Below, in pieces: positions 16,915 through 25,331 of a DNA stretch of 64,000 bases (positions within the stretch are counted from its first letter, which is position 1; every line of letters starts with the position of its first letter). The translations under genes were made by a program, and so were the position numbers. The notes below the pieces were generated by a model. That model was not told the DNA's origin. It worked only from the letters and a program-made list of their open reading frames with translations, and did no database searches. The stretch comes from Chryseobacterium kimseyorum (GTDB lineage Bacteria; Bacteroidota; Bacteroidia; Flavobacteriales; Weeksellaceae): positions 81,053 through 145,052 of the forward strand of contig NZ_JAPDHW010000010.1 of assembly GCF_025971945.1 (NCBI RefSeq). Reading direction: 5' to 3'.

Positions 16915-17742
16915 ATGATTAAAAAACTCCTCATCTTCGTCAGCTTTTTATTTACATTCCAATTCACGGTTTCTGCCCAGAATGGAACCGTAAAACCATT
17001 GACGATTGGGGAAATCAGAACACTAAAATCTGAAATCTTAAAAGAAGAAAGAACTCTGAATATTTATCTTCCGCAGAATTTCGATAAAACAAAATCCTAT
17101 CCGATCATTTATCTTTTGGACGGAAGTATGAATGAAGATTTTATTCATGTAGCAGGGTTGGTGCAATTCTTTAATCAGATGTACGCAATGCCGGAAACGA
17201 TTGTGGTTGGAATTGGAAATGTCGACAGAAAAAGAGACTTCACTTTTCATACGGATTTAAAAGATTTACAGAAAGAATATCCGACAACAGGACATTCAGA
17301 CAAGTTTATTGGCTTTCTTGAAAAAGAGTTAAAACCGTACATCGAAAATCAGTTTAAAACTACTGACACTTATCTATTTGGACAGTCTTTGGGTGCACTT
17401 TTAGCAACAGAAATTCTGCTGAAAAAACCTGAAATGTTCAATAACTATTTTATCATTAGCCCGAGTTTGTGGTGGGATGATGAAAGTCTTTTGAAACAGG
17501 CACCGCAGCTATTAGCGAAAATTAAGGATACCAATAAATTTGTTTACATTTCTGTCGGAAAAGGTGAGCATAAAGTGATGGTAAAAGATGCAGAAGATTT
17601 CTATACTGTTCTTCAAAATTCAAACAAGAAAAACTGGACGGTAGAATATAAAATGATGGAAACAGATATTCATGCAACAATTCTTCACAGAAGTTTGTAT
17701 GAAGGTTTGGTGAAACTGTTTCCGTATCAGGAACCGAAGTAA
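16915..17742 (+). CDS. Secreted alpha/beta hydrolase, esterase D/BesA-like
   Basis: A 275-residue hydrolase with an N-terminal signal peptide (cleavage probably after VSAQ, about residue 22). The family is that of Fes/IroE-like and carbohydrate esterases: IIYLLDGS near residue 62, the nucleophile elbow FGQSLGALLA near 160, and a catalytic histidine in DIHATILHRS near 255. The substrate cannot be told; related proteins act on siderophore esters or acyl esters. It lies 27 nt before another hydrolase gene, so the pair is probably co-transcribed. No link to phenylacetate is evident. Confidence 0.8.
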   Translation: MIKKLLIFVSFLFTFQFTVSAQNGTVKPLTIGEIRTLKSEILKEERTLNIYLPQNFDKTKSYPIIYLLDGSMNEDFIHVAGLVQFFNQMYAMPETIVVGIGNVDRKRDFTFHTDLKDLQKEYPTTGHSDKFIGFLEKELKPYIENQFKTTDTYLFGQSLGALLATEILLKKPEMFNNYFIISPSLWWDDESLLKQAPQLLAKIKDTNKFVYISVGKGEHKVMVKDAEDFYTVLQNSNKKNWTVEYKMMETDIHATILHRSLYEGLVKLFPYQEPK

Positions 17743-17769
17743 CCGATTTACATAAATAATATTTTCAAA

Positions 17770-18600
17770 ATGAAATTTAGTTTCTGCATATTTTTTATAA
17801 TGGTTTTGATTGTAAGTAGTTGTAAATCTACAGCTGTCTATAAAGATATTCCGTTCACTCAAAACACTGCAGGAACTGATATTAAACTCAATATTTTTAC
17901 ACCAAAGAAGGTTGGTGAAAATAATTATCCGGTCATAATTTTTGTACACGGTGGAAACTGGAACACAGGAAATAAGAAAACCTATACTCTGATGGGTAAA
18001 AACTTTGCACGAAAAAATATTATTGCTGTAATTCCTGATTATACGTTGAGCCCGAATGCTGATGTCGATCAAATGACCAAAGAAATAGCTGCAGCGATAC
18101 AATTTACAAAAGAAAATGCTCAGAAATATAACGGAGATTCCCGAAAAATATTTGTTTCAGGACACTCAGCGGGCGGTCAGTTGGCGGCTTCTGCAGTGAT
18201 GAATCCGAAATACCAGATTCCGGAAAATACAGTTTCGGGGATTATTTTAATTGATGCGGCGGGAATAGATATGAAAAATTATCTCGAAAAAAATCCACCG
18301 ACATCAGAAAGTAATTATGATGTTACGTGGAGTACGGATCCGCAAAAATGGAAAGAGGCATCTCCAATCTATTTTATTAACGAAAAGACACCGCCTTTTT
18401 TAATGTATGTAGGTGAAAAAACGTATCCTTCAATCAAAGTGGCGAATGAGAATTTTTTGAAAGCGCTTCATCCTTTCCAACCCAATTTAAAATCTGTTTT
18501 CATCAATAAAAAACACATTCCAATGGTTATACAGTACTTTTTCCCCTGGAGCAAAAGATTTGATGAAACTTTGGAATTTATAAATAAATTGGAAAACTAA
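17770..18600 (+). CDS. Lipoprotein alpha/beta hydrolase
   Basis: A 276-residue esterase-like protein with a lipoprotein signal (VSSC at about residues 15-18). Motifs of the HSL/carboxylesterase group are present: FVHGGNWNTGN (oxyanion hole), VSGHSAGGQLAA (nucleophile elbow near residue 132) and a late catalytic histidine, probably in KKHIPM. It would be anchored in the periplasm or outer membrane. It follows the esterase at 16915 and precedes paaZ, separated by a family 2 repeat. Confidence 0.8.
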   Translation: MKFSFCIFFIMVLIVSSCKSTAVYKDIPFTQNTAGTDIKLNIFTPKKVGENNYPVIIFVHGGNWNTGNKKTYTLMGKNFARKNIIAVIPDYTLSPNADVDQMTKEIAAAIQFTKENAQKYNGDSRKIFVSGHSAGGQLAASAVMNPKYQIPENTVSGIILIDAAGIDMKNYLEKNPPTSESNYDVTWSTDPQKWKEASPIYFINEKTPPFLMYVGEKTYPSIKVANENFLKALHPFQPNLKSVFINKKHIPMVIQYFFPWSKRFDETLEFINKLEN

Positions 18601-18610
18601 AATTTAAAAC

Positions 18611-18669
18611 AAATCTAAAAATGTATCAGCAATTGGTAAACCGTTAAATTGATACATTGTTAAATTAAA
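18611..18669. repeat. Inverted repeat, family 2 (upstream of paaZ)
   Basis: AATGTATCA (18620-18628) faces TGATACATT (18650-18658). The right end TGATACATTGTTAAATT (18650-18666) is identical to 8783-8799 in front of paaA, 10 kb away. Confidence 0.85.
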
Positions 18670-18674
18670 ATTAT

Positions 18675-21170
18675 ATGGAAAAATTAAAAAACTATATTCA
18701 CGGCGAATGGGTTGAAGGCACCGGAAACGGAATTCCTTTATACAATGCTGTGACGGGAGAGCAGGTTGCCATTTCAGATACCGAAGGGCTGAATTTTGAA
18801 CAGGCTCTCGATTTCGGAAGAACAGTCGGCTATAAAAATCTTTCATCAATGACATTCTACGATCGTGGTGAAATGTTGAAAAAAGTAGCACTGTATCTTT
18901 TGGAAAGAAAGAAAAAATATTACGATTTATCCTATAAAACCGGTGCAACGCATGCAGATTCATGGGTTGATATTGAAGGTGGTTTTGGTACTTTCTTCAC
19001 GTATTCAGGATTGGCAAAGAGAATGCTTCCGAATACGCCGTTTTGGGTAGATGGGGAAACTCAGAAAATTTCTGCTAACGGAACTTTTCTCGGAACTCAC
19101 ATTTTAACTCCAAGTGAAGGAGTTTCTGTACAAATCAACGCCTATAATTTTCCGGTCTGGGGAATGTTGGAAAAACTGTCGACTTCTTTGTTGGCGGGTG
19201 TTCCTTCAATTGTGAAGCCTTCGCCTTACGGTTCTTATTTAACGAACGCTGTTTTTCAGGATATGATTGAAAGTGGCGTTCTTCCGGAAGGTGCTTTACA
19301 ATTGGTTTGTGGTGAACCAGGAAATATTTTGGATTATGTTCAGGATGGAGATTCCGTATTGTTTACAGGTTCCGCGACGACGGGTAGAAAATTAAAATCT
19401 TTACCATCCGTTTCTGGAAATTCTGTCCGTTTCAACATGGAAGCTGATTCACTGAACTGTTCAATCCTTGGATTGGATGCTAAACCGGGAACGCCGGAAT
19501 TTGATTTATTCATCAAAGAAGTTCGTACCGAAATGACGACTAAAGCCGGACAGAAATGTACAGCGATCAGAAGAATTTTGGTTCCTGAAAACTTAATTGG
19601 TGATGTTCAGAATGCTCTGTCTAAAGCTTTGGATCAGACAAAAATTGGAAATCCGTTAAGCAGAGAAACGAGAATGGGTTCTTTGGTTGGAAAACAGCAG
19701 TATGACGAGGTTTTAAGAAAGGTAGATATTCTGAAAACTGAAAACGAACTGATTTATGACGGAAAGCATGAGCTTGTAGATGCAGATTATGACAGTGGCG
19801 CATTTATGTCTCCGAAATTGTTTTTAAATGATTCTCCATTTACCAAAAATATCTCTCACGATGTCGAAGCTTTCGGTCCGGTTTCTACGTTGATGCCTTA
19901 CAAAGATGCAGAAGAAGCTGCAGCTTTGGCTAAAAGAGGAAAAGGAAGTTTAGTAGGGTCGATTATTTCTCACGACGAAAAATTTGTAGCCGAAACTTCT
20001 TGGAAAATGGCTTCTCAGCACGGAAGAATTTTCGTTTTAAACAGAGACAATGCAAAAGAAAGTACAGGTCACGGTTCTCCGCTTCCGACTTTAATGCACG
20101 GTGGTCCGGGAAGAGCCGGTGGTGGCGAGGAAATGGGCGGGCTGAACGGTCTTCATTTCTTCCTTCAAAAAACGGCCATTCAGGGTTCACCGGATATTTT
20201 GACGGCGATTACAAAAGTGTATCAGCAGGGAGCTGAGAAAAAATATTCAGACAAACATCCTTTCCAGAAATATTTTGAAGAAGTTGAGGTTGGGGATTCT
20301 CTGGAAACAGCAGGAAGAACGGTTACGGATGCAGATATTGTGAACTTCTCCAATGTTTCATGGGATCATTTCTACGCTCATACAGATGCGACAAGCTTAT
20401 CAGGAACGATTTTCGATAAAACGGTGGCTCACGGATACTTCATTCTTTCTGCAGCAGCAGGATTGTTTGTTTCAGGTAAAAAAGGTCCTGTTATCGCCAA
20501 TTACGGATTGGAAAACTGTTCGTTCTTCAAACCTGTTTATGCAGGAGATACGATTACCGTTTATCTCACTGCAAAAGAAAAAATAAACCGAGGTGTGAAA
20601 GGAAGAAATATTCCTTCAGGCGTGGTAAAATGGTTGGTTGAAGTAGTAAACCAAAGAGATGAGGTGGTTTGTGTAGCGACAATTTTAACATTAGTGGCAA
20701 AACATTCTCCATTTATCGATTTTAAAGTTCAGAATATTCAGAAAAAACTGAATGCACTGACTGAAAATACGCAACCCATTTTTGGAAATTTCACCCCGCA
20801 ATTGATGGTTGAACATTTGGAAGAGGTCCTAAGAAATGGATTCGGCGATCTGAAGCCGGAAGATTTTGATGAAATTCCGGAAGAAAAATTAGAAAAACTT
20901 CAGGATTGGCTGTACACCGATAAAAAGATCCGTCCGGGAGCACAATATCCTTTATGGAAAGAAGGCGAAGTTCCACAGAATAAAAATAAAAATCTGGATG
21001 CTGCTAAAACTCAGCTGGTAGAAACACTGAAAGAGTTTACCGTCTATTTCAAAGAAAATCCTTTTGTGGAACATTATAATCCGAGATTCGGACATTTAAA
21101 TAAAGAGATGATGGAGCTTTTCCAGAGAAAGCATTTTACGCATCATTTTGAGCAGTTTGGATTGGTTTAA
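18675..21170 (+). CDS. paaZ: Bifunctional oxepin-CoA hydrolase/aldehyde dehydrogenase PaaZ with extra C-terminal domain
   Basis: An 831-residue protein. Residues about 1-520 are an aldehyde dehydrogenase: FNMEADSLNC (general-base Glu near 256) and AGQKCTAIRR (catalytic Cys near 295). Residues about 530-675 are a MaoC-type hydratase (VSWDHFYAHTD) that opens the oxepin ring. The two activities together make 3-oxo-5,6-dehydrosuberyl-CoA. Residues about 680-831 go beyond the usual PaaZ length of about 680. They look like a DinB/DUF1569 domain, with MVEHLEE and an LFQRKHFTHHFEQFG ending that carries the typical histidines. It is set apart from the other paa genes by the transposase and hydrolases. 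Confidence 0.92.
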   Translation: MEKLKNYIHGEWVEGTGNGIPLYNAVTGEQVAISDTEGLNFEQALDFGRTVGYKNLSSMTFYDRGEMLKKVALYLLERKKKYYDLSYKTGATHADSWVDIEGGFGTFFTYSGLAKRMLPNTPFWVDGETQKISANGTFLGTHILTPSEGVSVQINAYNFPVWGMLEKLSTSLLAGVPSIVKPSPYGSYLTNAVFQDMIESGVLPEGALQLVCGEPGNILDYVQDGDSVLFTGSATTGRKLKSLPSVSGNSVRFNMEADSLNCSILGLDAKPGTPEFDLFIKEVRTEMTTKAGQKCTAIRRILVPENLIGDVQNALSKALDQTKIGNPLSRETRMGSLVGKQQYDEVLRKVDILKTENELIYDGKHELVDADYDSGAFMSPKLFLNDSPFTKNISHDVEAFGPVSTLMPYKDAEEAAALAKRGKGSLVGSIISHDEKFVAETSWKMASQHGRIFVLNRDNAKESTGHGSPLPTLMHGGPGRAGGGEEMGGLNGLHFFLQKTAIQGSPDILTAITKVYQQGAEKKYSDKHPFQKYFEEVEVGDSLETAGRTVTDADIVNFSNVSWDHFYAHTDATSLSGTIFDKTVAHGYFILSAAAGLFVSGKKGPVIANYGLENCSFFKPVYAGDTITVYLTAKEKINRGVKGRNIPSGVVKWLVEVVNQRDEVVCVATILTLVAKHSPFIDFKVQNIQKKLNALTENTQPIFGNFTPQLMVEHLEEVLRNGFGDLKPEDFDEIPEEKLEKLQDWLYTDKKIRPGAQYPLWKEGEVPQNKNKNLDAAKTQLVETLKEFTVYFKENPFVEHYNPRFGHLNKEMMELFQRKHFTHHFEQFGLV

Positions 21171-21513
21171 AATTCAGAATTTAAGTTTTAAAAGAAATAG
21201 CAGTTTATTAATAAACTGCTATTTCCTTTTGTGAAATCTGCCGAATGATATGAAATTGATTCTCATCAAAATTTGACATTAATTTTGATCTTGTCATTAC
21301 TGAATTTTTTCCCTAAATTAATCATTCAAAAATGATTTATAAGTCCTCCGCTTTTTTTTGAAGCTTAGTTTTATTATTATGTTAATAAATAATTAAACTT
21401 TTTAAAATAAAATAATTCACACATCTTTTTATTGATTTTGATTGATTTTTTCAAATAAATTAAGGATATTTGGGGAAGCTTTAGATAACCCATTTTTTTA
21501 CAAAAAAAATATT
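21171..21513. other. Non-coding region between paaZ and the SUKH gene
   Basis: 343 nt. The first part holds the paaZ terminator (21194-21225). The rest is AT-rich with no recognisable gene. An in-frame TTG at 21442 would extend the next gene, but the ATG at 21514 is preferred. No clear promoter was found. Confidence 0.5.
21194..21225 (+). terminator. Terminator of the paa operon
   Basis: A perfect 32-nt palindrome, each half GAAATAGCAGTTTATT or its complement, followed by CTTTTG; 24 nt after the paaZ stop. Confidence 0.75.
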
Positions 21514-22050
21514 ATGATAACAGAATTTTTCAAAGATTTCGACTTCAAGAATTTTTGGAGCGAATGCAGTTACTCTGCAAGAGACTATATCAGCGTCTTA
21601 GCTGATGATGAGATGATTGATTCTGTTGAAAAAGAATTGGGGTACAAACTTCCCGGCTCTTATATCCAGATGATGAAGTCTCAAAATGGTGGATTGGCAA
21701 ACAAATCTGTTTTTCCTACTGCAGAAGCCAATTCTTGGGCAGACGATCATGTTGCCATTACAGGAATTATGGGGATTGGAAGAGAAAGAACGTATTCGCT
21801 TTGCGGTGAGCGTGGAAGTCAGTTTATGATTGACGAATGGGGATATCCTGCAATCGGAGTATACTTTGCAGACTGCCCTTCTGCAGGGCATGATATGATT
21901 TTATTTGATTATTCGAACTGTGGTAAAGACGGCGAACCGGAAATCGTCCATATAGACCAGGAAAATGATTTTAAGAAAACTTTTTTAGCTAAAGATTTTG
22001 AAACTTTCATCAGAGGTTTGAAGGCTGAAGAAGCTTTTGAGGAAGAATAA
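21514..22050 (+). CDS. SMI1/KNR4 (SUKH) family protein
   Basis: A 178-residue soluble protein of the SUKH superfamily: the segment around KELGYKLPGSYIQMMKSQNGG is the usual SMI1/KNR4 N-terminal core, and IGIGRERTYS... MIDEWGYPAIGVYFADCPSAGHDMILFDYSNCG is the conserved central part. Many members are immunity proteins against nuclease toxins, others act in cell-wall regulation. No toxin gene is next to it here. The start was moved from an in-frame TTG at 21442 to the ATG at 21514. It is the first gene of a run with a DUF4241 protein and a SMUG2-like protein. Confidence 0.8.
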   Translation: MITEFFKDFDFKNFWSECSYSARDYISVLADDEMIDSVEKELGYKLPGSYIQMMKSQNGGLANKSVFPTAEANSWADDHVAITGIMGIGRERTYSLCGERGSQFMIDEWGYPAIGVYFADCPSAGHDMILFDYSNCGKDGEPEIVHIDQENDFKKTFLAKDFETFIRGLKAEEAFEEE

Positions 22051-22089
22051 AACTGTTTTTAATTATAATAAATCAAATCACCAATCAAC

Positions 22090-22824
22090 ATGAACGAAAA
22101 CTGGCTGCAAAAATGGGAAGAAGTAAAAGATATTCTGGTTTGTCCTACAGACCTTGAAACTTATTTTATTTCAAATGAAATTCTCGGACAGAAAATGGAG
22201 ACGATGAAAATCGGAAATGTTTCTCTTCCTTCAGGGAAAATAGTGGTGAGAGATCCGCTGGTTTATCTGAGTTCAGATGAAAAACCGTACTTTATTCAGG
22301 CTCCCAAAGGTAATTTTCCGGTGACGGTTGCTGTGGTCAAATCTGAAGACTGGGGCGACAGGTATGCGGTCGTAAAAGTTGAGTTTACCAAAGAAAAACC
22401 TGTTGTTTATCGTGAAGCTTTAATTGGGATCGAAGATTTAAAGGATGTTACCGAGGACGACTTTTTCGGATTCAGCGTCGATGCCGGTTTGGGATGTATT
22501 ACCGATGCAGAAGTTCTACCTTTTGTAGATCAGTTTGTTGCAGAAACTGAGGTTGACAATGTTTACGATGATTATTTTGCTGATATTTTTGCGCAGAGCT
22601 ACAGAGATTTCCCAGATAATCAAAGAGATGCCGGAGACTGGATTAATTGGACGGTTCCCAACACAGACTATCAGATCCCGATGTTCGCAAGCGGATTTGG
22701 TGACGGCAGTTATCCTGTATATTTTGCTTATGATGCAAATAATGAAATTTGTGGGCTGTACATTCAGTTTATCGATATAGAATTGGCTCTGAGTGAAGAT
22801 GGAGACGATGAAGATGTAGAATAA
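22090..22824 (+). CDS. DUF4241 domain protein
   Basis: A 244-residue soluble protein. Segments TVAVVKSEDWGDRYAVVKVEFT, FGFSVDAGLGCITDAEV and FASGFGDGSYPVYFAYDANNEICGLYIQF match my memory of the DUF4241 family, whose function is unknown. The C-terminus is strongly acidic. The stop codon is directly followed by the ATG of the next gene (TAAATG), so the two are tightly coupled; the upstream SUKH gene is 39 nt away. Confidence 0.75.
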   Translation: MNENWLQKWEEVKDILVCPTDLETYFISNEILGQKMETMKIGNVSLPSGKIVVRDPLVYLSSDEKPYFIQAPKGNFPVTVAVVKSEDWGDRYAVVKVEFTKEKPVVYREALIGIEDLKDVTEDDFFGFSVDAGLGCITDAEVLPFVDQFVAETEVDNVYDDYFADIFAQSYRDFPDNQRDAGDWINWTVPNTDYQIPMFASGFGDGSYPVYFAYDANNEICGLYIQFIDIELALSEDGDDEDVE

Positions 22825-23529
22825 ATGTCAAATAAAACTTTTGCAGATCAGGTAGTTGAATTTAATAAGAAATTAAATTTCAAGGGAAATCTTCCTCAAG
22901 ATTTTCACGTTCTGAATCCGTATTTGGATAACCCGGAAACGCTGGTGGTGATGCAGAAGTTTTATCAGAAATATTATGATGATTCCAATCAGAGAAAATT
23001 TATGATTGGAATTAATCCTAGCCGTCATGGAGCAGGAGTTACCGGAGTTCCGTTCACCGATACGAAACGGCTGGATGGAGTTTGCGGAATCAAAATGCAA
23101 TCTGCACACACTCATGAAATTTCTTCTGTTTTTATATATGATATGATTGCGGCATACGGCGGTCCCAACGGGTTTTACGGAGATTTTTACATTAACTCAC
23201 CATTTCCTCTGGCTATCGTAAGAAAGTCAAAAGGAAAATGGGTTAATGCCAATTATTATGACGATCAAGGGCTTTTCCGGGATGTGAAAGATTTTATGAT
23301 TGATTCTTTAAAAAAGCACATAAGTTTTGGTCTCGATACCTCGGAGGTTTTTGTTTTAGGAAAAAAGAATGCGAATTTTATTTTTAAATTAAACCAGGAA
23401 GCGGAACTGTTTGGTGAAATGACGGTGTTGGATCATCCCCGATACATTCAGCAATATAAATCGAAAGAAAAAGATTTGTATATTGATCAATATATTTTAG
23501 CGTTAAAAAAAGGAGAAACTCAGACTTAA
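22825..23529 (+). CDS. Uracil-DNA glycosylase-superfamily protein, SMUG2/DUF4918 type
   Basis: A 234-residue protein with the UDG-fold signature GINPSRHGAGVTGVPFTDTKRL (about residues 60-81), corresponding to motif 1, and LDHPRYIQQY near residue 205 for motif 2 (the HP loop). Members are annotated as SMUG2-type DNA glycosylases, which remove uracil and related bases. Activity of this protein is inferred. It has no spacer from the DUF4241 gene in front of it. Confidence 0.8.
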   Translation: MSNKTFADQVVEFNKKLNFKGNLPQDFHVLNPYLDNPETLVVMQKFYQKYYDDSNQRKFMIGINPSRHGAGVTGVPFTDTKRLDGVCGIKMQSAHTHEISSVFIYDMIAAYGGPNGFYGDFYINSPFPLAIVRKSKGKWVNANYYDDQGLFRDVKDFMIDSLKKHISFGLDTSEVFVLGKKNANFIFKLNQEAELFGEMTVLDHPRYIQQYKSKEKDLYIDQYILALKKGETQT

Positions 23530-23549
23530 CTCAGAAAACATCCTGGAGA

Positions 23550-23571
23550 ATTGGCAATTGAGAATTGTTTG
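23550..23571. repeat. Short AATTG-rich intergenic repeat
   Basis: GAGAATTG-GCAATTG-AGAATTG words between the SMUG2-like and methyltransferase genes; an imperfect palindrome of the sort often dispersed in Bacteroidota intergenic DNA. Confidence 0.35.
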
Positions 23572-23604
23572 AGGAAAATAGATCAAATTTAAATCGAAAA
23601 AATT

Positions 23605-24369
23605 ATGCCCTGGAATCCCGATATTTACAATCAATTTAAAAACATCCGTTATCAGCCATTTTTTGATCTGATGAATTTAATCTCATCTGAAAATCTTAAA
23701 AAAGCAATTGATGTAGGTTGCGGAACCGGCGAACAGACTCATGTTCTCTCTGAAAAATTTGAACATGCAGAATTTTTGGGAATCGATTCTTCTGTAGAAA
23801 TGCTTGCTGAGGCTGTTCAGTTCCAAAATGAAAATTTGCGTTTCATTAAGATGCCTGTTGAAGATCTCATCAGATCTGATGAAAAATATGATTTAATATT
23901 CAGCAATGCGGCTTTGCAATGGTCAGACGATCATCAGGTTTTGTTTCCTGAATTATTATCATTGTTAAGTGAAAAGGGACAGTTTGCTGTACAAATGCCT
24001 GTGCAGTCTGAAAATATTCTGAATAAAATTTTGTTTCAATTGGCTTCTGAAGAGCCTTTCCGAACACAGCTCGGTAGCTGGAACAGGGTTTCGCCTGTGT
24101 TGAGTATTGATGAATATGCACAGATCTTGTTTGATGCCGGCTTAAAAGATTTGAATATTTCCGTAAAAGTTTATCCGATCATTGCTGATGATTATGAAAA
24201 GCTTTATCAGTTTATTTCCGGTTCGGCTTTGATTCCGTATGTTGAAAAATTGGATGATGTCGATAAAGAGAAATTTATTACAGAATATAAAAAGAGAATA
24301 AGCGAACAGTTCAATAGTTTTCCGGCAATCTATGCTTTCAAGCGTCTGTTGTTGTACGGAACAAAATAA
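23605..24369 (+). CDS. SAM-dependent methyltransferase, trans-aconitate methyltransferase-like
   Basis: A 254-residue class I methyltransferase. Motif I is AIDVGCGTGEQT (about residues 34-45), the acidic residue of motif II is in FLGIDSSVEML, and the YDLIFSNAALQWSDDH segment is characteristic of the Tam (trans-aconitate 2-methyltransferase) group. The N-terminal MPWNPDIYNQF also fits Tam. The actual substrate is unproven. It reads away from the previous gene with a 75-nt gap. Confidence 0.8.
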   Translation: MPWNPDIYNQFKNIRYQPFFDLMNLISSENLKKAIDVGCGTGEQTHVLSEKFEHAEFLGIDSSVEMLAEAVQFQNENLRFIKMPVEDLIRSDEKYDLIFSNAALQWSDDHQVLFPELLSLLSEKGQFAVQMPVQSENILNKILFQLASEEPFRTQLGSWNRVSPVLSIDEYAQILFDAGLKDLNISVKVYPIIADDYEKLYQFISGSALIPYVEKLDDVDKEKFITEYKKRISEQFNSFPAIYAFKRLLLYGTK

Positions 24370-24393
24370 ACTCAGTTTTGTAGCAAAAAACAA

Positions 24394-24420
24394 AAACCTT
24401 CGAGGGAAATTCAAAGGTTT
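24394..24420 (-). terminator. Hairpin between convergent methyltransferase and regulator genes
   Basis: AAACCTT arm facing AAGGTTT with a 13-nt loop. On the minus strand it is followed by TTGTTTTTTG, so it best serves the regulator operon ending at 24651, though it also lies 25 nt past the plus-strand methyltransferase stop. Confidence 0.5.
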
Positions 24421-24650
24421 AATCATTCATGTAATAGAATCATAGGATGAAAACTATTTGATTTAAGTTTTCGCGGCTGATAGTTTTTAATTGACCAACT
24501 AAAAATATTTCAATTTTCAATCTTCTTCTATGATTAAAAGGTTCTGTCATCACTTAGTCTCATTTAATCATATCACAAAGAAACAATATAAGTGGTGATA
24601 AATAATCAGTATAAAATACCAATTTGCGGATTGCGTATTTATACGTAACG

Positions 24651-25331
24651 CTACGATTTTAATCTGAGTGGGAGATCGTAGATGCCGTTTACCACTGCAT
24701 AGATAACGAGACCTACGGTGTTTTTTGCGCCAATTTTATCCAAAATTCTTTGTCGGTGACTTTCAATAGTTCGTGGGCTGAGAGATAGTTTTTCAGCAAT
24801 TTCCTGGTTGGTCAGTTCCCTGCAGATCAGTTTCACAACATCTTTTTCTCGTTCAGAAAGTTCATCTCTGATGTCAAAAAGTCCCTTATTGTTTTTGCTG
24901 TCATTTAAATAAGAAAGAAGCATTCTGTGGTCTTCGTTTGTGAAGTAAAGTCCATTTTTATCAACCTGAGTAATAGCTTCAATAAAAGTTTTCTTATCTG
25001 AGTTTTTTGGAAGAAATGCAGACACGCCCAATTTCACCATATATCCTAGGACGCTGGTTTTGTAATGGGATGAAAGAATAATGATTTTAAGTTCAGGATA
25101 TTTCTGTCTGAGAATTCCAACCAGTTCAAACCCGTCCATCGGTTGCATCTGAATGTCTACCAAAGCAATCTGAGGGAAGTTGTCGGAATGAAGATCCTGT
25201 AGACTTTCCAGAAAATCTGATCCGTTACTGGATGTCACAGTCACAGAAATGCTTTTCTCTATGGACAGAAGAAGTTTCACACCTTCTAAAATCAGCTGTT
25301 CATCATCTACTATGGCAATTTTTATACTCAT
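24651..25331 (-). CDS. NarL/FixJ-family response regulator
   Basis: A 226-residue two-domain regulator. The receiver domain (1-125) has IVDDEQ, ALVDIQMQPMDG for the phospho-acceptor aspartate, and SAFLPKN with the conserved lysine. The LuxR-type HTH (about 155-215) reads LSEREKDVVKLICRELTNQEIAEKL with SPRTIESHRQRI as recognition helix. It overlaps the kinase gene by four bases (ATGA, 25328-25331). It is the last gene of an operon with the same layout as 1-1854. Confidence 0.93.
   Translation of the reverse strand: MSIKIAIVDDEQLILEGVKLLLSIEKSISVTVTSSNGSDFLESLQDLHSDNFPQIALVDIQMQPMDGFELVGILRQKYPELKIIILSSHYKTSVLGYMVKLGVSAFLPKNSDKKTFIEAITQVDKNGLYFTNEDHRMLLSYLNDSKNNKGLFDIRDELSEREKDVVKLICRELTNQEIAEKLSLSPRTIESHRQRILDKIGAKNTVGLVIYAVVNGIYDLPLRLKS

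Noticed and set aside
8722..18669. The paa repeats as a CRISPR array
   Set aside because: Repeats are inverted, differ between gaps and have no regular spacers or cas genes.
5501..21170. Whole paa region as a recently acquired island
   Set aside because: No integrase, tRNA boundary or composition break was seen; codon use looks like that of the flanking genes. Only the RAYT is a mobile-element gene.
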